NCBI GenBank assembly: GCA_964462945.1
Contig: CAYWZW010000027.1
Location: 1-61,206, forward strand
Direction: 5' to 3'
Source of the DNA: GCA-020343675 sp964462945
GTDB lineage: Bacteria; Planctomycetota; Phycisphaerae; Sedimentisphaerales; Anaerobacaceae
Length of the DNA: 61,206 nucleotides
The position numbers and the translations under genes are program-made. Below, in pieces: positions 34,974 to 42,917 of this stretch; within the stretch, counting starts at the first letter, position 1; each line of letters opens with the position of its first letter. Below the pieces are notes generated by a model, which was not told the DNA's origin, did no database searches, and saw only the letters and a list, made by a program, of their open reading frames with translations.

Positions 34974-36196
34974 CGCGAACCTCCGGACCCGGCGTTCGTG
35001 GGGGGTGCCTTCGAGCCGGCATTCGCGCCTCCGGGCGCCTCGCTTTCGGACATCGTAATGTCGGAGCCGTCTTCGAGAAGATGATTGCCCATTGTAACCG
35101 CGAGCCCTGAAATCTCCGGCTCAATGATTTCGACCAGCTCGCCGCTGAATATTCCGGTCATCACCGGAACAAAACGAGCTTTGAGGTTTTGCAGGTCGGC
35201 GATGAAAATCCCATCTTTATCATTTCTTCTGACCAGCGCCGGCAGAGGAATCAGCGTGGCATTTTCGTGCCGGGCGAACTCGACCCTGGTCCTGACAAAC
35301 ATTCCCGGCTTGAGCACAAGGTCGGGATTCGGCACTTCCACTTCCACTCTCGCCTGCCGGCTGCTTTCTTTCAGCAGCGGCGCTATTCGGGTGATGCCGC
35401 CGGCAAAGGTTCTGCCGGGATAGGCGTCCGTGGTGACAACGGCCTGCTGACCTATCGTCACTTTCGGGTAGTCCCTCTCAATGACATAGACCACGGCCGT
35501 CAGCGGATTGTTTTGGAGAATCGAGACGATGGGCTGATTCACCTGCAGAAGGGCTCCTTCGTCCATGAATCTTTCACCGACGACTCGGGTTGGATCTCCT
35601 TCTTCCCAGAAGGCCTGGACTTTCGTATAGGAAAGCCGGACATCCGCCGTCTTCAACGCCGCTTCTTTCTGGGCCACCTGGGCCAGCGAGACCTTGTATC
35701 GTGTCTGGCAGGCATTGAAGGCGGCCTCCGAGACATCGAGCTGCGAAGCCGAGGCGATCTGTTTTTCACGAAGGGCCTTGGCCCTTTCATATTCCCTCTT
35801 GGCGATGTCCAGGTCGCTCTGGCAGTTTGCGGCGTTGGCTTTGGCAACCTGCAATTCGGCCCGGGCCTGCTCGACCTCCTGAGCGAACTCCTCATCGTCC
35901 AGGACGGCAATGGCCTGGTTGCGCTCAACCGTATCGCCGATGTCCACGAGCAATTCCCGCAGCCAGCCCGCGACCTTTGGGGCAACAGCGAACTGAGACT
36001 TCGGCTCCAGAGAGCCAGTAAAGACCCCGACATCGTAGATAGGACCCCTCAGGATCGGTTTGGTCTCAACCGCCACGGATACTGCGGCAACGCCCGGCCT
36101 GGTGGCAGCCTCCGAGCCGGTAACCCGCTGGTATAGCTGCCAGCCTCCCAGCGCGGCAACCGCCAGGGCCAGCAGCACTAACAAGAGCTTTTTCAT
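34970..36196 (-). CDS. RND efflux membrane fusion protein
   Basis: 408 residues with an N-terminal membrane anchor (MKKLLLVLLALAVAALGGWQLY). A split lipoyl-like domain is visible in SLEPKSQFAVAPKVAGWLRELLVDIGDTVERNQAIAVLDDEEF, then a coiled-coil hairpin (QEVEQARAELQVAKANAANCQSDL on) and the beta-barrel and membrane-proximal domains. It joins the RND pump to the outer-membrane duct. First gene of the operon; its promoter is at 36303-36331 and a dispersed repeat lies in the leader. Confidence 0.93.
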   Translation of the reverse strand: MKKLLLVLLALAVAALGGWQLYQRVTGSEAATRPGVAAVSVAVETKPILRGPIYDVGVFTGSLEPKSQFAVAPKVAGWLRELLVDIGDTVERNQAIAVLDDEEFAQEVEQARAELQVAKANAANCQSDLDIAKREYERAKALREKQIASASQLDVSEAAFNACQTRYKVSLAQVAQKEAALKTADVRLSYTKVQAFWEEGDPTRVVGERFMDEGALLQVNQPIVSILQNNPLTAVVYVIERDYPKVTIGQQAVVTTDAYPGRTFAGGITRIAPLLKESSRQARVEVEVPNPDLVLKPGMFVRTRVEFARHENATLIPLPALVRRNDKDGIFIADLQNLKARFVPVMTGIFSGELVEIIEPEISGLAVTMGNHLLEDGSDITMSESEAPGGANAGSKAPPTNAGSGGSR

Positions 36197-36224
36197 TCGT
36201 CTTTCCCGAAACTGACAGCTTCCC

Positions 36225-36295
36225 TGTCATTCTGAGCGCAGCGAAGAACCTCACCATTCGAAGGCCAGATCCTTCGGCTCCGCCTCAGGATGACA
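36225..36295. repeat. Dispersed inverted repeat of the TGTCATTCTGAGC type
   Basis: TGTCATTCTGAGCGCAGCGA at the left end pairs with TCCGCCTCAGGATGACA at the right end around a central AT-richer spacer. This type of palindromic element is found in many environmental bacterial genomes. It lies in the leader of the efflux operon. Confidence 0.75.
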
Positions 36296-36302
36296 CGCCA
36301 AC

Positions 36303-36331
36303 ATTATACCAAAGTGCCCGGCGCAGTCCAA
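36303..36331 (-). promoter_or_regulatory. Promoter of the MFP-RND-TolC-prepilin operon
   Basis: On the minus strand TTGGAC (36331-36326), 17-bp spacer, TATAAT (36308-36303). The transcript would start near 36297, run through the palindromic element at 36225-36295 and reach the ATG at 36196, so the element would fold in the 5' leader. Confidence 0.65.
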
Positions 36332-36579
36332 CTCCGTCTCAGCAATTCCTTGGAACAAGACGCTCATCTTAAACATTTATTTCAAATAGCCAGCGGAATT
36401 CTGCCCAATCAGCGTTGCCGAATGGGGGGTTTGGCCGGCTCGTAATGCTGATTCATCTGGTTTATTTCCGTCTGGCGCTCAATTTCACTGTGAGCGCCGA
36501 CACGGTGTAACGAATTCAACATCGGCAGGCCCCCTAAGCGGAACCTCGCAAAAAATCGGTCGGCGCGATACATTTTGAC

Positions 36580-36608
36580 TTGCACCTTGGGTGCGGCCGC
36601 CGTAGAAT
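36580..36608 (+). promoter_or_regulatory. Promoter of the mlaC operon
   Basis: TTGCAC (36580-36585), 17-bp spacer, TAGAAT (36603-36608); a TTGACT lies 5 bp further upstream. AAGGAG precedes the ATG at 36651. The rest of the 454-bp gap, 36332-36579, shows nothing recognisable. Confidence 0.55.
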
Positions 36609-36650
36609 GGGGCTCGGTACGGAAACACGGACTACAGTAAGGAGTGCACC

Positions 36651-37298
36651 ATGAAGAAGCTTTGGGGTGCCGTTCTGGCCCGCCTTACGGCTGGCGGGCT
36701 GGTTTTTCTGATTGCGTGTCACGGTGTCAGCGCCCAGAGCAAAGACCCGAATGAGCCAAAACCTGCCCGACAGCCGGCAGGCGGGGACCCAAACGAGCTG
36801 CTGCGAACAAAATGGGACGCCGTCATCTCCGTCTTACGGAACAAAGACATCGATCAGAAAGAGAAAGCCAAGAGAATCGACAAGATCGTCACCCCGATCT
36901 TCGATTTCCCGCTGATGGCCAAGCTTGCATTGGGCCGAACGCACTGGCCAAAACTGACCCCGCCACAGCAAGAGAAATTCACCAAACTGTTTGTTGAACG
37001 GCTCAAGACCTCGTATCGGGAGAAAGTCTCGCTCTACACGGACGAAAAGGTCCAGCTCAAGCCGGCGGTAACGAAGGACAAGACGATCTGCTACATCCCG
37101 ATGGAGCTGTTATCCAAGAACAAGAAGGTCAACATCGTGCACAAGCTTCGCAATGTGGACAAACAGTGGAAGGTCTATGACGTGGAAATTCAGGGGGTCA
37201 GCATCCTCTTGACGTACCGGTCACAATTCGACGATATCCTTCAAAAGGGCACCGTTGATGACCTTCTTGCCCGGCTGGAGGAACCCCCTGCCCCGTGA
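36651..37298 (+). CDS. mlaC: MlaC-family phospholipid-binding periplasmic protein
   Basis: 215 residues with a signal peptide (ARLTAGGLVFLIACHGVSAQ). The Ttg2D/MlaC domain covers about 45-205: FDFPLMAKLALGRTHWPKLTPPQQEKF, then FVERLKTSYREKVSLYTDEKV and WKVYDVEIQGVSILLTYRSQF, all typical. MlaC shuttles phospholipids between the outer-membrane MlaA and the inner-membrane MlaFEDB complex. Here it is followed by an MMPL exporter and MlaA, an arrangement also seen in hopanoid-linked (HpnM/HpnN-like) loci. Good ribosome site AAGGAG. An inverted repeat spans its stop codon. Confidence 0.9.
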   Translation: MKKLWGAVLARLTAGGLVFLIACHGVSAQSKDPNEPKPARQPAGGDPNELLRTKWDAVISVLRNKDIDQKEKAKRIDKIVTPIFDFPLMAKLALGRTHWPKLTPPQQEKFTKLFVERLKTSYREKVSLYTDEKVQLKPAVTKDKTICYIPMELLSKNKKVNIVHKLRNVDKQWKVYDVEIQGVSILLTYRSQFDDILQKGTVDDLLARLEEPPAP

Positions 37299-37327
37299 GA
37301 TGGCGGCCTTGGGCCTCTCTCACGGGG
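37291..37327 (+). promoter_or_regulatory. Inverted repeat spanning the mlaC stop codon
   Basis: Perfect 10-bp arms CCCCGTGAGA (37291-37300) and TCTCACGGGG (37318-37327) with a 17-nt loop. The mlaC TGA is inside the left arm and the MMPL start at 37341 is 13 nt after the right arm, so the hairpin would cover the ribosome-binding region. No T-run follows. Confidence 0.6.
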
Positions 37328-37340
37328 TCAGACCCGTACC

Positions 37341-39866
37341 ATGGAGAAACGCTGCTCATTGGCGCCATTGTTTTTTGACCGAGTGGTCCTGCAACATCCC
37401 AAGACGGTCGTTCTGTGCGTGCTGGCGGCGGTCGTCTTTCTGGCCTTCAGGGCCGGAGGATTCCGTCTGGACGCCTCCGCCGAGACGCTGGTGCTGGAGC
37501 ATGACGAAGACCTGCAGTATGCGCGTCTGATCAGCTCCCGCTACGGACAACACGACTTCCTGGTCCTGACATACACTCCGAGAAGCGATCTATTCTCGCA
37601 AGAGTCGTTGGCCACTTTGGCCCGGCTGCGAAATGATCTGGCGTCCATGGAAGACGTCGCGTCTGTGCTGTCCATTTTGGACGTCCCCCTGCTGGAGAAT
37701 CCGCCGGTGTCGCTCAAAGAGCTTACGGCCGATCTGCCGACGCTCGAGTCGCCCCAGATCGACCGGGATCGGGCCAGGACGGAGCTTCGTGACAGTCCTT
37801 TTTCGCGAGACCTGCTGCTCAGCCCCGATCTGAAGACCACAGCCCTGTTGATTAATCTGCCGAACGACGATGCGTATCGCGATTTGGCGGAACGCCGCGA
37901 CGAGTTGCGGCAAAAGAAAGCCTCCGGTTCGCTGACCCCTACGGAGCGCGCCGAGCTCAAACACCTGGACACTCAGGTCCGAGAACGCAGGGATGAAGTC
38001 AGACGCCGGTCCCATCAGAATATCATGGCCATTCGGGCGATCATGGACAAATATCGCCCAGACGCCGAGATGTTTCTCGGGGGCGTCAGCATGATCGCCG
38101 ACGACATGATCACCTTCATAAGGAATGACTTGAAGGTGTTCGGCGCCGGCGTTCTGCTTTTTCTGATTCTTATGCTGGGAATTATCTTCAGACAGATACG
38201 CTGGATACTCCTGCCGATGCTCTGCTGTGCGGTCTCGGCCGCGTGCATGATCGGTGTGCTGGGATGGCTCGGCTGGGAAGTGACGGTCATATCCTCGAAT
38301 TTCGTTTCCTTACAGCTTATCATGACCATGTCCCTCGTTATCCACCTGATTGTCCGGTATCGCGAGCTCTGTGTCGAGGGTCCGCAAGAGCCTAATCGCC
38401 GGCTGATTCTGGAGACCGTGCAGTCGAAGCTGGCGCCGTCCGTATATGCTTTCCTGACCACGATTGTTGGTTTTGCGTCTTTGGCGTTTTGCGACATCCT
38501 GCCGGTTATTATGTTCGGTAAGATGATGATTGTCGGTTTGTCCGTATCCCTGATAACGACCTTTCTGATTTTTCCAGCCGTGCTGATGCTGCTGCCAAAG
38601 AGACCTGCGCCTCGCAGACGAGCGTGGAGTTTTCCAATAACGCCCGCTGCTGGAAGATTTATCGAAACCCACGGGCCGCTCGCTTTGGCCGTGGGTGCCT
38701 TTGTGCTTGCTCTGAGCATCATCGGTATGTCAAGACTTCAGGTGGAGAACTGCTTCATCGATTACTTCAAGGAGAACACCGAGATACACCAGGGTATGAA
38801 GGTCATCGACGAACAGCTTGGCGGTACTACTCCTTTGGATGTCATCGTGGAGTTTGAGGAGTCTGCGGCCCCGGCGGACGAACCTTGGCCGCCGGCAGGC
38901 GAGCCTGAGCCGACGGCGGCGGAAAATGACGCCGTGTTCGACGAATTCGATGAACTCGACAAAGCCGCAAAGCACGAAAAGTACTGGTTCACCGCCGAGA
39001 AAATGAACCGCATCAAGGCCATACACCGTTACCTGGACAGCCTGCCCGAAACCGGCAAGGTGTTGTCGTTGGCCACCATCATGAGCATCGCGGAGAGGCT
39101 CAACAACGGCAAGCCTTTGGACGGCCTCGAGCTGGCCCTGCTGTACAGTGAAGCCCCGGAAGAAATCAAGACGTTGCTGATCAAGCCCTTTGTCAGCGTG
39201 GAGCATAATCAGGCCCGTTTTTGGGCTCGAATCAGAGATTCCGATAAGACGCTCAGACGCAACGAGCTGCTGAAGAGAATTGAGGCGGAGCTGCCGGGGC
39301 TGCTGGGGCTGGACAAGGAACGCGTTCATCTGGGCGGCCTTCTGGTCCTCTACAACAACATGCTGCAAAGCCTTTTCGGGTCGCAGATACTGACGTTGGG
39401 TATCACTGTGCTGGTGCTTATGGGCACGTATTTAGTGGAGTTTAGATCGTTGAAGATAGCCGTGATCGCTATAATTCCGAACGCACTTCCCATTGCAATT
39501 GTGCTGGGCGTGATGGGCTGGCTGAACATTCCGCTGGACATTATGACCATCACCATCGCTGCTATCGGCCTGGGGATCTCGGATGATTTCACGATCCACT
39601 ACATCCACCGGTTCAAAGATGAGTTTCAGAAAGACCGCAAGTACATACCGGCTATGCACCGTTCTCACACAAGCATAGGCTATGCGATGTTCTATACATC
39701 AATAACGATTATTCTTGGTTTTTCCATCCTGGCTCTGTCTAATTTCATTCCTACTGTTTATTTTGGCCTGTTGACCTGCTTGGCCATGGCTATCGCGATT
39801 CTTGACGCCCTCACGCTCTTGCCGGAGCTGCTGATAGTGGTTAAACCCTTTGGTAAGGAGGCCTGA
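37341..39866 (+). CDS. MMPL/RND-superfamily lipid exporter (HpnN-like)
   Basis: 841 residues. Topology fits MMPL proteins: helix 1 near VVLCVLAAVVFLAFRAGG, a periplasmic loop, then helices 2-6 (VFGAGVLLFLILMLGIIF, LIMTMSLVIHLIVRY, SVYAFLTTIVGFASLAF), and a second half repeating the pattern from about residue 435 with MTITIAAIGLGISDDFTIHYIHRF carrying the conserved acidic pair. It lies between mlaC and mlaA, so a role in moving lipids (possibly hopanoids) to the outer membrane is likely. No clear Shine-Dalgarno is seen before the ATG, which sits behind a hairpin; translation may be coupled to mlaC. Confidence 0.87.
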   Translation: MEKRCSLAPLFFDRVVLQHPKTVVLCVLAAVVFLAFRAGGFRLDASAETLVLEHDEDLQYARLISSRYGQHDFLVLTYTPRSDLFSQESLATLARLRNDLASMEDVASVLSILDVPLLENPPVSLKELTADLPTLESPQIDRDRARTELRDSPFSRDLLLSPDLKTTALLINLPNDDAYRDLAERRDELRQKKASGSLTPTERAELKHLDTQVRERRDEVRRRSHQNIMAIRAIMDKYRPDAEMFLGGVSMIADDMITFIRNDLKVFGAGVLLFLILMLGIIFRQIRWILLPMLCCAVSAACMIGVLGWLGWEVTVISSNFVSLQLIMTMSLVIHLIVRYRELCVEGPQEPNRRLILETVQSKLAPSVYAFLTTIVGFASLAFCDILPVIMFGKMMIVGLSVSLITTFLIFPAVLMLLPKRPAPRRRAWSFPITPAAGRFIETHGPLALAVGAFVLALSIIGMSRLQVENCFIDYFKENTEIHQGMKVIDEQLGGTTPLDVIVEFEESAAPADEPWPPAGEPEPTAAENDAVFDEFDELDKAAKHEKYWFTAEKMNRIKAIHRYLDSLPETGKVLSLATIMSIAERLNNGKPLDGLELALLYSEAPEEIKTLLIKPFVSVEHNQARFWARIRDSDKTLRRNELLKRIEAELPGLLGLDKERVHLGGLLVLYNNMLQSLFGSQILTLGITVLVLMGTYLVEFRSLKIAVIAIIPNALPIAIVLGVMGWLNIPLDIMTITIAAIGLGISDDFTIHYIHRFKDEFQKDRKYIPAMHRSHTSIGYAMFYTSITIILGFSILALSNFIPTVYFGLLTCLAMAIAILDALTLLPELLIVVKPFGKEA

Positions 39867-39875
39867 GAGTTTGGA

Positions 39876-40724
39876 ATGAGCACGTTCAGAGAAAGACAGG
39901 CAGGGTCGGCCCCAGCCCGCCATTTCAGAACCGCATGGGCTGTTGCCCTTTTGGCCGTCGCCTCGGCTGGCTGCGCGGTCTCTCAGAGGTCTGCGTCTTC
40001 GGCTTCTCTGGCTGAGCCTTCAGCCACTCGGCAACAAGCGTCCGACGCCTCGACCGATTCAGCACCGGCTGCCGACAGCGATTTTGACTTGCTTGAAAAG
40101 GAGCTTGAGGACCGCTTCGTCAAGGTGGCGGACCCATTAGGGCCGTGGAACCGCGTCATGTTCCAGGTGAATGACACGCTCTACTTCTGGGTGGTCAAGC
40201 CAGTCGCCCAGATGTACAAAGGCGTGACCCCGGAACCCGCTCGACTGGGAATCCGCAATTTCTTCGACAATCTGGGGGCACCCGCCCATTACGTCAACTG
40301 CCTGCTCCAGGGCAAGACTTCCGCCGCCGACACCGAGCTGCGCCGATTCGCGATCAACACCACGGCAGGTGTTCTCGGTTTCGGCGACCCGGCACTGGAT
40401 CAGTTCGGTCTAAAACCCGTAGAAGAAGACCTGGGCCAAACCCTGGCGGGATATGGCCTGGGCGATGGCTTCTATATCGTCTGGCCGTTCTTGGGCCCTT
40501 CCACCGTACGGGACTCGGTCGGAATGCTGGGCGACCAATTCTTGAATCCGCTATGGTATGTGGAATCGACCGAGGTCTCGATCGGCATATCCGCGGTGAA
40601 GTACACTAACGCCGCCTCGTTCCAGATCGGCCGCTATGAGGTCTTCAAGGCCGCCGCCGTGGACCCCTATATCGCGATGCGCGAGTCCTACATTCTATAC
40701 CGCGACAAGCAAATCCGAGAGTAG
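39876..40724 (+). CDS. mlaA: MlaA (VacJ) family outer-membrane lipoprotein
   Basis: 282 residues with a lipoprotein signal ending VASAGC. The VacJ domain is plain: DPLGPWNRVMFQVNDTLYFWVVKPVAQMYKGVTPEPARLGIRNFFDNLGAP, then TELRRFAINTTAGVLGFGDPA and GDGFYIVWPFLGPSTVRDSVG. MlaA pulls misplaced phospholipid out of the outer leaflet and hands it to MlaC. Last gene of the mlaC-MMPL-mlaA group; AAGGAGG lies just before the preceding stop codon. The extra N-terminal 30 residues before the lipobox are longer than in enterobacteria. Confidence 0.93.
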   Translation: MSTFRERQAGSAPARHFRTAWAVALLAVASAGCAVSQRSASSASLAEPSATRQQASDASTDSAPAADSDFDLLEKELEDRFVKVADPLGPWNRVMFQVNDTLYFWVVKPVAQMYKGVTPEPARLGIRNFFDNLGAPAHYVNCLLQGKTSAADTELRRFAINTTAGVLGFGDPALDQFGLKPVEEDLGQTLAGYGLGDGFYIVWPFLGPSTVRDSVGMLGDQFLNPLWYVESTEVSIGISAVKYTNAASFQIGRYEVFKAAAVDPYIAMRESYILYRDKQIRE

Positions 40725-40828
40725 AGCGGCGAAAAAGGCGGCTAACGCGCAGGTATTATAAGTTGCAGGCTCTGTTCTACAATGGTAGGGTATGGCCGGA
40801 TGAATTCTGATAATGGAGATAAACGAAC

Positions 40829-41113
40829 ATGGACATCGTGGTAACGGTCAAAGAAATCAGAGGCCACTGCCCAACATATCGCGTAGGCGATTCCTTCACC
40901 CTTAAAGCCGGCTATCAGCTCGTCAGTGACGTTCCCGTGTGCATGCACGGCCTAGCGGCTTTAATGCCCTTCTATAACGCCCTGTGCGTTTCCGAACCCG
41001 CCCAGTGGGGATTAGACGGCAAGAAAGACAAATCCAAGGCCTACATTCAATGCCCCGACCCCTTCGACTGCACAGACGGCGGCACCGTCATCTTCGAAAT
41101 CTCCAAACAGTAA
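40829..41113 (+). CDS. TIGR04076 family protein
   Basis: 94 residues. The whole sequence fits the TIGR04076 family: MDIVVTVKEIRGHCPTYRVGDSF, CMHGLAALMPFYNALC, and YIQCPDPFDCTDGGTVIFEI. Four cysteines at conserved-looking places could bind metal or an iron-sulfur cluster, but the family function is unknown. No signal peptide. GGAG lies about 11 nt upstream of the ATG; it is 104 bp downstream of mlaA and may be transcribed with it or alone. Confidence 0.85.
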   Translation: MDIVVTVKEIRGHCPTYRVGDSFTLKAGYQLVSDVPVCMHGLAALMPFYNALCVSEPAQWGLDGKKDKSKAYIQCPDPFDCTDGGTVIFEISKQ

Positions 41114-41232
41114 GCCCCCTGCTTTTCGCTGCAAGCTGCGCTCCGGTCCGCTCCCGACCGGCTGCAAGATTCAGCAAAGATTCACGAAGTGACTGTGGCC
41201 AACGGATCAGGACATTTCCTGCATTCTTGCAC

Positions 41233-41400
41233 TTGACGGCAACAGCTATCGTCTGCTATGCTGCGTACCAGTGAAATTGGGAAAAGGCCGTTCATTACGC
41301 CATACGTAGGGACAGGGGCCGAGACAAAAAGCCCCTGCCCGTGGCTTTTCAGGAGGAAGGAGCGAGCAGGGGCTAAGCAAAATGCTGACGCAAATTTTTC
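41233..41400 (+). ncRNA. Candidate orphan small RNA with its own promoter
   Basis: TTGACG (41233-41238), 18-bp spacer, TATGCT (41257-41262) with TG before the -10 lies in a 349-bp gap with no gene on the plus strand. The predicted RNA from about 41269 has three complementary segments: CAGGGGC (41313-41319), AGCCCCTGC (41330-41338) and GCAGGGGCT (41366-41374). The middle one can pair with either neighbour. A purine-rich AGGAGGAAGGAG sits in the loop of the larger hairpin. AGCA-AAA-TGCT and ATTTTTC near 41376-41400 could be the end. No known RNA family was recognised. Confidence 0.4.
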
Positions 41401-41462
41401 GGGCCTCTAAAATCCCTTTCGCGCGGTTCTCGATCGGGAAGCCGTGTCATGCCAAGCCCGGC

Positions 41463-42524
41463 CTACTCCGTACCTGATGTATGGCCTGCGACCGACATCG
41501 CGTTCATTCGAAGCTCGGCAGTTGTGCCGGCGACGAGAGTGCCAAACTGAATGTTTCCGCCGCCATCGCCGGAACCGGTGGGAACCGAGCCGCCGTAGTT
41601 GAGTGTATTGCCGAAGGCACGGTTGTTCGCGTAGAAGTGTCCAGACGTCTGGAAGTAAATGCCGACGTTACAGGCGGTCGTCAAATTCTCCTCGATGGCG
41701 TTGTGCGTGCCCCTCACGAAGATGCCAGCATCCTGAGTCCATCGGACTGTGTTCTCTTTAACCAATATACCATCTGCGTTGGCGTAAATTCCGTGAAAGT
41801 TGCCGCTGATCGTGTTGCGGGTCACGGTGCACCCATAAAATGCATTGATGCCAACGCCTGAGTTACCAGCAATCGTATTTTCACTGATCATACACCCGCC
41901 ATCAGTGACAATACCACTTGAAGAATTTGCGTTGACCACATTGCAGGTGACCGTGGCTTCATAGCCACACCGAATACCGCCCCACCAATCACCCTCGGCA
42001 AGGCAGTTCAGCGAAGCGGTGCAACTGGTGATCAGGTGACCGCCGCCTGCGAGGAGAATACCATTGCCCCCATTTGACACCACGCGAACACCGGTGACTC
42101 TGTGCCCTTTGGCATCATTCTGATTCTCTTCATAAACCCCGTTATTTCCAAAGCCGGTTATCGTGCCATTGCGTATCTCAACATTCCTGCGTCCATTCAT
42201 GTGAATCCCGTTGCTTGTTCCTGAAGTGGCGCTGGGGCCGATGAGGCTGTAACCGGCCAGGTCAATCGTCACGTTGTCGGCATTGACTTCAATTGCGTTT
42301 GTGTATCGATCTGTATGGGTCAGATTTTGGGTGAAGTAGTAAGAGCCGGGCTGGTTGATTGTGTAGGGCAGACTCGGTATTGGCTGAGCCTCTGCCAGTA
42401 TTGGCGGCTCCGGCGGCATGCCCACATCTGAGTCGCCTGCCATGCAGAACGCCAAGAAAGTCAGGATACTTCCCAATGCCAACACACTCACAACAAGTTT
42501 TCTGTTTCGTTTCTTCGTTTCCAT
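41463..42524 (-). CDS. Secreted right-handed parallel beta-helix protein
   Basis: 353 residues with a signal peptide (RKLVVSVLALGSILTFLAFCMAG). Residues about 55-335 are a beta-helix of the NosD/pectate-lyase-like class: GSYYFTQNLTHTDRYTNAIEVNADNVTIDLAGYSL, then repeating coils with N/G-rich turns (GNSGVGINAFYGCTVTRNTISGN). No lyase catalytic set is obvious; polysaccharide binding or modification is possible. A strong AAAGGAG precedes the ATG. Divergent from the matrixin-like protein gene. Confidence 0.82.
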   Translation of the reverse strand: METKKRNRKLVVSVLALGSILTFLAFCMAGDSDVGMPPEPPILAEAQPIPSLPYTINQPGSYYFTQNLTHTDRYTNAIEVNADNVTIDLAGYSLIGPSATSGTSNGIHMNGRRNVEIRNGTITGFGNNGVYEENQNDAKGHRVTGVRVVSNGGNGILLAGGGHLITSCTASLNCLAEGDWWGGIRCGYEATVTCNVVNANSSSGIVTDGGCMISENTIAGNSGVGINAFYGCTVTRNTISGNFHGIYANADGILVKENTVRWTQDAGIFVRGTHNAIEENLTTACNVGIYFQTSGHFYANNRAFGNTLNYGGSVPTGSGDGGGNIQFGTLVAGTTAELRMNAMSVAGHTSGTE

Positions 42525-42813
42525 TTCTCTTCTCCTTTATCTTGAGTTGATGATACTTTGCGGTGCACACGGTGCGCACCGACAGCACCTTGCTAAGTCC
42601 CCCGTGTTTGGCTGATAAAGCAGAGATATCCACCACCGCGGGTCTCCGACATGCCTGCCAAAGCTGGGCACATTGTACCTTTTTTGAGCTCGGTGTCAAG
42701 CAATTTCCAGGGGACGGGCTTGGATTCTCTTGAAAAACTTGTTTCTCAGAGCCGAAAAGAGACATTCCGGGACAATTTCGGCTTGCCCGTGACTCAAAAT
42801 GCTCAATCTGTGC

Positions 42814-42843
42814 TTGACGGGTATGGTCGCAACGTGGTATTCT
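42814..42843 (+). promoter_or_regulatory. Promoter of the matrixin-like/GLUG gene
   Basis: TTGACG (42814-42819), 18-bp spacer, TATTCT (42838-42843), about 70 nt before the ATG at 42918. It shows that the open frame running upstream to 42651 is probably not translated. The remaining part of the 42525-42813 gap holds a GC-rich palindrome (GGTGCGCACC near 42570) and no gene. Confidence 0.6.
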
Positions 42844-42917
42844 ATGTGTCAGTCGGGCCTCGCAAAAAACCGCTCAGCACACTATTACGCAAGAGTGATG
42901 ATGGAGGACTGGGGGCT

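Noticed and set aside
41330..41374. Signal recognition particle RNA
   Set aside because: AGGAGGAAGGAG is only superficially like the GGAA-loop region; the helix 8 pairing could not be drawn.
42651..42917. N-terminal extension of the matrixin-like protein
   Set aside because: A good promoter lies inside it and the signal peptide and GGAGG site fit the start at 42918.
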